NCBI GenBank assembly: GCA_964639255.1 | Contig: CAZXDP010000034.1 | Location: 1-27,711 of the forward strand | Length of the DNA stretch: 27,711 nucleotides | Source: NZQO01 sp964639255 | Lineage (GTDB): Bacteria > Bacteroidota > Bacteroidia > Flavobacteriales > Flavobacteriaceae | Direction of reading: 5' to 3' | Made by a program: the position numbers and the translations under genes | Shown: positions 24,150 to 27,711 of the stretch, piece after piece | How positions within the stretch are numbered: position 1 is the first letter of the stretch | Layout of the letters: the number at the start of each line of letters is the position of its first letter | Notes under the pieces: model-generated | Databases searched by the model: none | Seen by the model: only the letters and a program-made list of their open reading frames with translations | What the model was told of the DNA's origin: nothing

Positions 24150-25775
24150 CTATCCTAAAAACGGATAGCGGTAATCGGTAGGCGATACAAAGGTCTCTTT
24201 TACCATACGCGGTGAAATCCAACGGTACAGGTTCAACTTGCTGCCTGCCTTATCGTTGGTGCCGCTGGCCCGAGCGCCTCCAAACGGTTGCTGGCCCACT
24301 ACTGCACCCGTAGGTTTATCGTTAATATAAAAATTACCAGCCGCATTTTCCAAAAGCTGCACTGCTGTATCTAGCGCATACCGATCTTCGCTGAAAACCG
24401 CGCCCGTTAGCGCGTATTCGCTCGTGCCGTCCACGAGTTTCAGGGTTTCCTCCCAAGCGTCGTCTTCATAGACGTAAATCGTTACCACCGGACCAAAAAG
24501 TTCGGTGCACATCGTGGGGTACTGGGCATCTTCGGTTACGATGACGGTGGGCTCGATGAAGTATCCTTTGCTCTTGTCGTATCCGCCGCCCGCAACAATC
24601 TCGGCATTGCTATCCTTCTTTGCCTGATCGATATACTTTGCTAGTTTATCGAACGAGCCCTCGTGGATTACAGCGGTGATGAAATTTTCCATATTCTCTG
24701 GCGACCCCATTTTGAACGAATTGACGTCTGCAACCACATATTTTTTTACTTCTTCCCACATACTCTTCGGAATATAGCATCGGCTTGCGGCGCTACATTT
24801 TTGTCCCTGAAACTCGAATGCTCCTCTTGAAATCGCCGTGGCTACCTGCTTCGGGTTGGCCGAAGGATGGGCAATGATAAAATCTTTTCCGCCAGTTTCT
24901 CCAACGATACGTGGATAGGTTTTATAGGTATGTATGTTGTTGCCTATTTTTTTCCATATGTCCTTGAAGACGTTGGTAGATCCGGTAAAATGTATGCCGC
25001 TGAAGTCGGGACTGGCGAGAATCGTATCTGTGATCATCACCGGATCGCCCATGACCATATTGATCACACCCGCAGGAACACCTGCTTCCCGAAATACATC
25101 TAAAATTACCTTTGCCGAATACACCTGGCTGTCACTTGGCTTCCAAATAACCACATTGCCCATAAGTGCGGCACTGGCGGGCAAGTTCCCAGCAATAGCG
25201 GTAAAATTGAAAGGCGTTATGGCATACACGAAACCTTCCAATGGCCGGTATTCCAGTCTGTTCCAAGCAGCAGCGGTAGACTCGGGTTGCTCCGCATAAA
25301 TCTCCGTCATATATTGCACATTAAAGCGCAGAAAATCTATAAGTTCACAGGCAGAATCTATTTCGGCTTGGTAGATGTTTTTGGATTGCGCGAGCATGGT
25401 TGCCGCATTTATTTTGGCACGATAGGGACCAGCGATTAGCTCTGCAGCGCGCAGGAAGATCGCTGCGCGGTTCTCCCAGGGTAAGGCGGCCCATTTTTTT
25501 CTTGCCTCGAGCGCCGTGGCAATGGCCTCCTCAATATGTTTTTTTTCTGCCTTATGGTATTTTCCCAGTTCGTGCTGGTGATCGTGCGGAGGCGACATCG
25601 TTGCCGTAGCTCCGGTTTCTACATCTTTACCATTTATATATAGTGGCACATTTACCGTGCTGGTATACAGTTCTCTGTACGCCTTTAAAACGCGGTCACG
25701 TTCTGGAGAGCCGGGTGCATAGTCTAAAACAGGTTCGTTCATAGCTACTGGCACGTCAAAAAATCCTTTGTCCAT
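24150..25775 (-). CDS. pruA: L-glutamate gamma-semialdehyde (P5C) dehydrogenase
   Basis: It oxidises glutamate semialdehyde, formed from pyrroline-5-carboxylate, to glutamate with NAD+, the second step of proline breakdown. The 541 residues form a monofunctional aldehyde dehydrogenase of the eukaryotic-like P5CDH group, not the PutA fusion. Key residues are Asn190 (ITPFNFTAIAGNLPAS), the NAD-binding IHFTGS (261-266), Glu293 in VGETGGKDFII and the nucleophile Cys327 in EFQGQKCSAASRCYIP. Near the C-terminus INDKPTGAVVGQQPFGGARASGTN binds substrate. No proline dehydrogenase gene is in the window. The gene has its own -7 element and terminator, so it is controlled separately from proCBA. Confidence 0.96.
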   Translation of the reverse strand: MDKGFFDVPVAMNEPVLDYAPGSPERDRVLKAYRELYTSTVNVPLYINGKDVETGATATMSPPHDHQHELGKYHKAEKKHIEEAIATALEARKKWAALPWENRAAIFLRAAELIAGPYRAKINAATMLAQSKNIYQAEIDSACELIDFLRFNVQYMTEIYAEQPESTAAAWNRLEYRPLEGFVYAITPFNFTAIAGNLPASAALMGNVVIWKPSDSQVYSAKVILDVFREAGVPAGVINMVMGDPVMITDTILASPDFSGIHFTGSTNVFKDIWKKIGNNIHTYKTYPRIVGETGGKDFIIAHPSANPKQVATAISRGAFEFQGQKCSAASRCYIPKSMWEEVKKYVVADVNSFKMGSPENMENFITAVIHEGSFDKLAKYIDQAKKDSNAEIVAGGGYDKSKGYFIEPTVIVTEDAQYPTMCTELFGPVVTIYVYEDDAWEETLKLVDGTSEYALTGAVFSEDRYALDTAVQLLENAAGNFYINDKPTGAVVGQQPFGGARASGTNDKAGSKLNLYRWISPRMVKETFVSPTDYRYPFLG

Positions 25776-25813
25776 AGGTGGTTTTTATTTTATGGGTTTG
25801 TTTTTCAGAATGG

Positions 25814-25821
25814 CAAAGGTA
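25814..25821 (-). promoter_or_regulatory. -7 element for pruA
   Basis: TACCTTTG on the minus strand is an exact TAnnTTTG match 38 bases before the pruA ATG. No TTTG at good -33 spacing was found. The rest of the 145-base gap to the NRDE gene shows no other feature. Confidence 0.55.
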
Positions 25822-25920
25822 CAAATTTACATAGGGAAACCATGGCCCATTTAACGATACCTTACCATACGCAATGGCAAATTTTTTGTAAGTTTCGAGA
25901 TTCAGTAAAACAGTTTGTGC

Positions 25921-26628
25921 ATGTGCACCCTCACTTTTTTGCCTACGGGAACAGATCGATTTATAGCAACCTCGAATAGGGATGAAGCGCCTATGCGCAA
26001 TACGATCCCACCACGACAGTACAGTGAACAAGGTGCCCAGCTAATTTTCCCCAAAGATGCATTTGCGGGGGGCACCTGGATAGGGGCAAGCGGTAGAAAG
26101 CGATTTGTTTGCCTTCTCAACGGGGGCTTTACGGCCCACGAGCGAAAAGATCAATACCGAATGAGCCGAGGCATAATAGTTACCGATTTACTTACCGCCA
26201 CAGATGCGGTCGCCGCGATACAAGCATACGACTTCAAGGGGGTAGAGCCGTTTACACTCGTAATGGTCGACTGGCAGATGGGATGGAAATTGTTTCAATT
26301 GGTTTGGGATGAACAAAATGCCCACTTTGAAGAGAAACCGCTCCGGCCTTATATTTGGTCTTCGTCATTATTGTACAGCGAAACGATTAGAAAAAAAAGA
26401 GAACATTGGTTTGCTGAATTTTTGAATCGCTACCCTTCCCCTTCAGAAGGAGATCTGCTAACCTTTCACAAAACAGCAGGAGAGGGAAATGCCCAGAATG
26501 ATGTCGTGATGGACCGCGGATTTGTAAAAACGAAGAGCATTACACAGGTGGTGGCCCAAGACTCATTCCATATGCGATATGAAGACCTACAACAACATAC
26601 GGTAAGCGAAACATCGCTTATCTATTGA
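25921..26628 (+). CDS. NRDE/TANGO2-family protein
   Basis: This 235-residue protein belongs to the NRDE family (related to eukaryotic TANGO2). It begins MCTLTFLP and carries the eponymous Asn-Arg-Asp-Glu at 19-22 in FIATSNRDEAPMR, followed by GGTWIGASGRKRFVCLLN. The fold resembles Ntn hydrolases, where Cys2 would become the N-terminal nucleophile after Met removal. The molecular role of bacterial members is unclear; TANGO2 has been linked to haem and lipid handling. I chose the ATG at 25921 so that Cys is residue 2; a TTG at 25915 would prepend Met-Cys. It is a lone plus-strand gene, six bases from the convergent apaG stop. Confidence 0.88.
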   Translation: MCTLTFLPTGTDRFIATSNRDEAPMRNTIPPRQYSEQGAQLIFPKDAFAGGTWIGASGRKRFVCLLNGGFTAHERKDQYRMSRGIIVTDLLTATDAVAAIQAYDFKGVEPFTLVMVDWQMGWKLFQLVWDEQNAHFEEKPLRPYIWSSSLLYSETIRKKREHWFAEFLNRYPSPSEGDLLTFHKTAGEGNAQNDVVMDRGFVKTKSITQVVAQDSFHMRYEDLQQHTVSETSLIY

Positions 26629-26634
26629 ACCCAT

Positions 26635-27021
26635 TTAATTCATGGCGAAGGTAGCGTGCAACTTGAAGTTCGGAATTTTTACCCGAAAGGGCTGTGCCGT
26701 TGCCAAATTTACCATTTGGTAAAATCCCTGCATACTCCCAATGGGCGATTCTAGCAGGCACCCGCTGCTGTAGGTATGGTGCCTCCCTGGCAAAATAACC
26801 GGCTTTTGGCCAATAACACCTTCGCCTTGTACTATTTCTGTACGGTTAAGGGAGTCTCGTATCTTCCAAAACCGCGAGGTAAGCTGTACGGCCGTTTTCC
26901 CCAAATTTTCAATGGTTATGGTATAGGCAAAGGCATATTGCTTCTTTTGGTTTGAGTAAAACGTGCCCTCAAACCGGGTTTGCACCGATATTTTAATGCC
27001 TTCTGTAACTTGTTGTACCAT
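26635..27021 (-). CDS. apaG: ApaG domain protein
   Basis: A 128-residue ApaG protein (E. coli 125), a small fibronectin-like beta-sandwich. Features are YAFAYTITIENLGKTAVQL, SRFWKIRDSLNRTEIVQGEG, VIGQKPVILPGRHHTYSSGC and SPIGSMQGFYQMV, the signature of the family. In enterobacteria it is linked to cobalt/magnesium tolerance, and in eukaryotes the domain is fused to F-box proteins; its true function is unsettled. No apaH or ksgA neighbour is present, unlike in E. coli. It starts three bases after the stop of the DUF3667-like membrane protein, so the two form a unit. Confidence 0.94.
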   Translation of the reverse strand: MVQQVTEGIKISVQTRFEGTFYSNQKKQYAFAYTITIENLGKTAVQLTSRFWKIRDSLNRTEIVQGEGVIGQKPVILPGRHHTYSSGCLLESPIGSMQGFYQMVNLATAQPFRVKIPNFKLHATFAMN

Positions 27022-27024
27022 ATG

Positions 27025-27711
27025 CTAATAGGTGGCCGCAGTAGCGGCAAAAAACAACAGCGCCGCCATAGTCGCGCTCAATCCAAAAATTATGTTTAAA
27101 AATACAAATTTTAAGATTGTTTTAAAACGACCTTGACCATAGAAATTCCGTAGGGCCTTGTAAAAATAAAAAGGAGCTATAAGGAGAAACAAAATACCCG
27201 AAAAAACACCATCGTTTAGCAGGGTGTCTGGCAAAAGGCAGATCAACAATGCCAAAAAGAGAAAACTGAAAATATGGAAAAGGAACACGACGTGCTCTAC
27301 ATACGTGTGCTTTTTCCTCGAATAAATGAGCCAAAAAAACAATGCAAATATAGGAGTGAAGAAAAATAGGAAAAAGGGAATTTTGGTCATTAGGTAATTG
27401 GCAAATTCATACGGATCGTCCTCAATTCTATCAATGGTTTTGTTTTTGTTGTACGCCCAACGGTTAAAGGCGGTATTTTTGTGGCCCATGCTATCTAAGG
27501 CTACAATGGCATCATCAATTTTATGGACCTCGTAAAACTTGTTGTACGTAAAAAATCGCTTGGCCACCCGGTCACCAAAAGGCATGGTGTCGAGTTCAGC
27601 TTCAGGGACCGGTGTATACAAGTTCTCTCCAGCGGCGTTTTCATCTAATCGTGTAAGGGTGTCGCCGTTAAATGCAATGGCTTTTTCTGTAAACCGAAGT
27701 GTGTCTTTTTT
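27025..27711 (-). CDS. DUF3667-like membrane protein, C-terminal part
   Basis: The frame is open to the right edge, so the start lies outside the window; 228 residues are visible. The first part is hydrophilic, with YNKFYEVHKIDDAIVALDSM and FANYLMTKIPFF. Four hydrophobic segments follow: FFLFFFTPIFALFFWLIY, HVVFLFHIFSFLFLALLICL, GVFSGILFLLIAPFYF and the C-terminal FVFLNIIFGLSATMAALLFF. The pattern YVEH then FLFHIFSF between helices resembles the Bacteroidota DUF3667 family, whose function is unknown. The usual N-terminal zinc-binding CxxC part would be outside the window. An earlier TTG at 27621 could pass for a start but is not needed. It is tightly followed by apaG. Confidence 0.7.
   Translation of the reverse strand, partial: KKDTLRFTEKAIAFNGDTLTRLDENAAGENLYTPVPEAELDTMPFGDRVAKRFFTYNKFYEVHKIDDAIVALDSMGHKNTAFNRWAYNKNKTIDRIEDDPYEFANYLMTKIPFFLFFFTPIFALFFWLIYSRKKHTYVEHVVFLFHIFSFLFLALLICLLPDTLLNDGVFSGILFLLIAPFYFYKALRNFYGQGRFKTILKFVFLNIIFGLSATMAALLFFAATAATY

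Overview
The window comes from a member of the Bacteroidota, most likely a marine Flavobacteriaceae. Four things point there: a PorT-type secretion protein next to a menaquinone methyltransferase, a lipoprotein version of the BamA/TamA barrel (TamL type), an AccD without its zinc-finger cysteines, and ten starts preceded by the TAnnTTTG -7 element of this phylum. Purine-rich Shine-Dalgarno sequences are largely absent. All genes look chromosomal and housekeeping. I see no insertion sequence, prophage, CRISPR array, tRNA or rRNA gene. One gene is cut by the right edge (27025-27711), and no gap between genes exceeds 300 bases.

Left part (162-5415, all on the minus strand): a cysteine-rich secreted protein, an ECF sigma factor and its membrane-bound probable anti-sigma partner, followed by a compact proC-proB-proA operon for proline synthesis that ends at a strong hairpin terminator. 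Next come pnp and rpsO (5694-8474, minus). Each has its own terminator and a recognisable -7 element, and pnp has a long leader with possible hairpins. A lipoprotein of unknown role (8641-9471, plus) and the fbaA-accD pair (minus) share a bidirectional terminator.

Middle part: tamL (minus) diverges from a SpoU-family RNA methyltransferase (plus), which runs tail-to-tail into porT. menG and porT overlap by four bases. trkA-trkH (plus), a potassium uptake pair, meets a minus-strand operon of desaturase, aminotransferase and purT with five-base gaps. rsmG (plus) diverges from that operon.

Right part: a NUDIX hydrolase and pruA (proline catabolism), an NRDE/TANGO2-type protein (plus), apaG, and the C-terminal part of a DUF3667-like membrane protein. 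Proline synthesis and the second step of proline degradation therefore both lie in this window but in separate transcription units.

I found no convincing new multi-gene system. The best leads are the sigma/anti-sigma unit with its odd cysteine-rich neighbour, the pnp leader, the Arg-Asp tail of PNPase, the zinc-less AccD, and the two-lobed lipoprotein at 8641.
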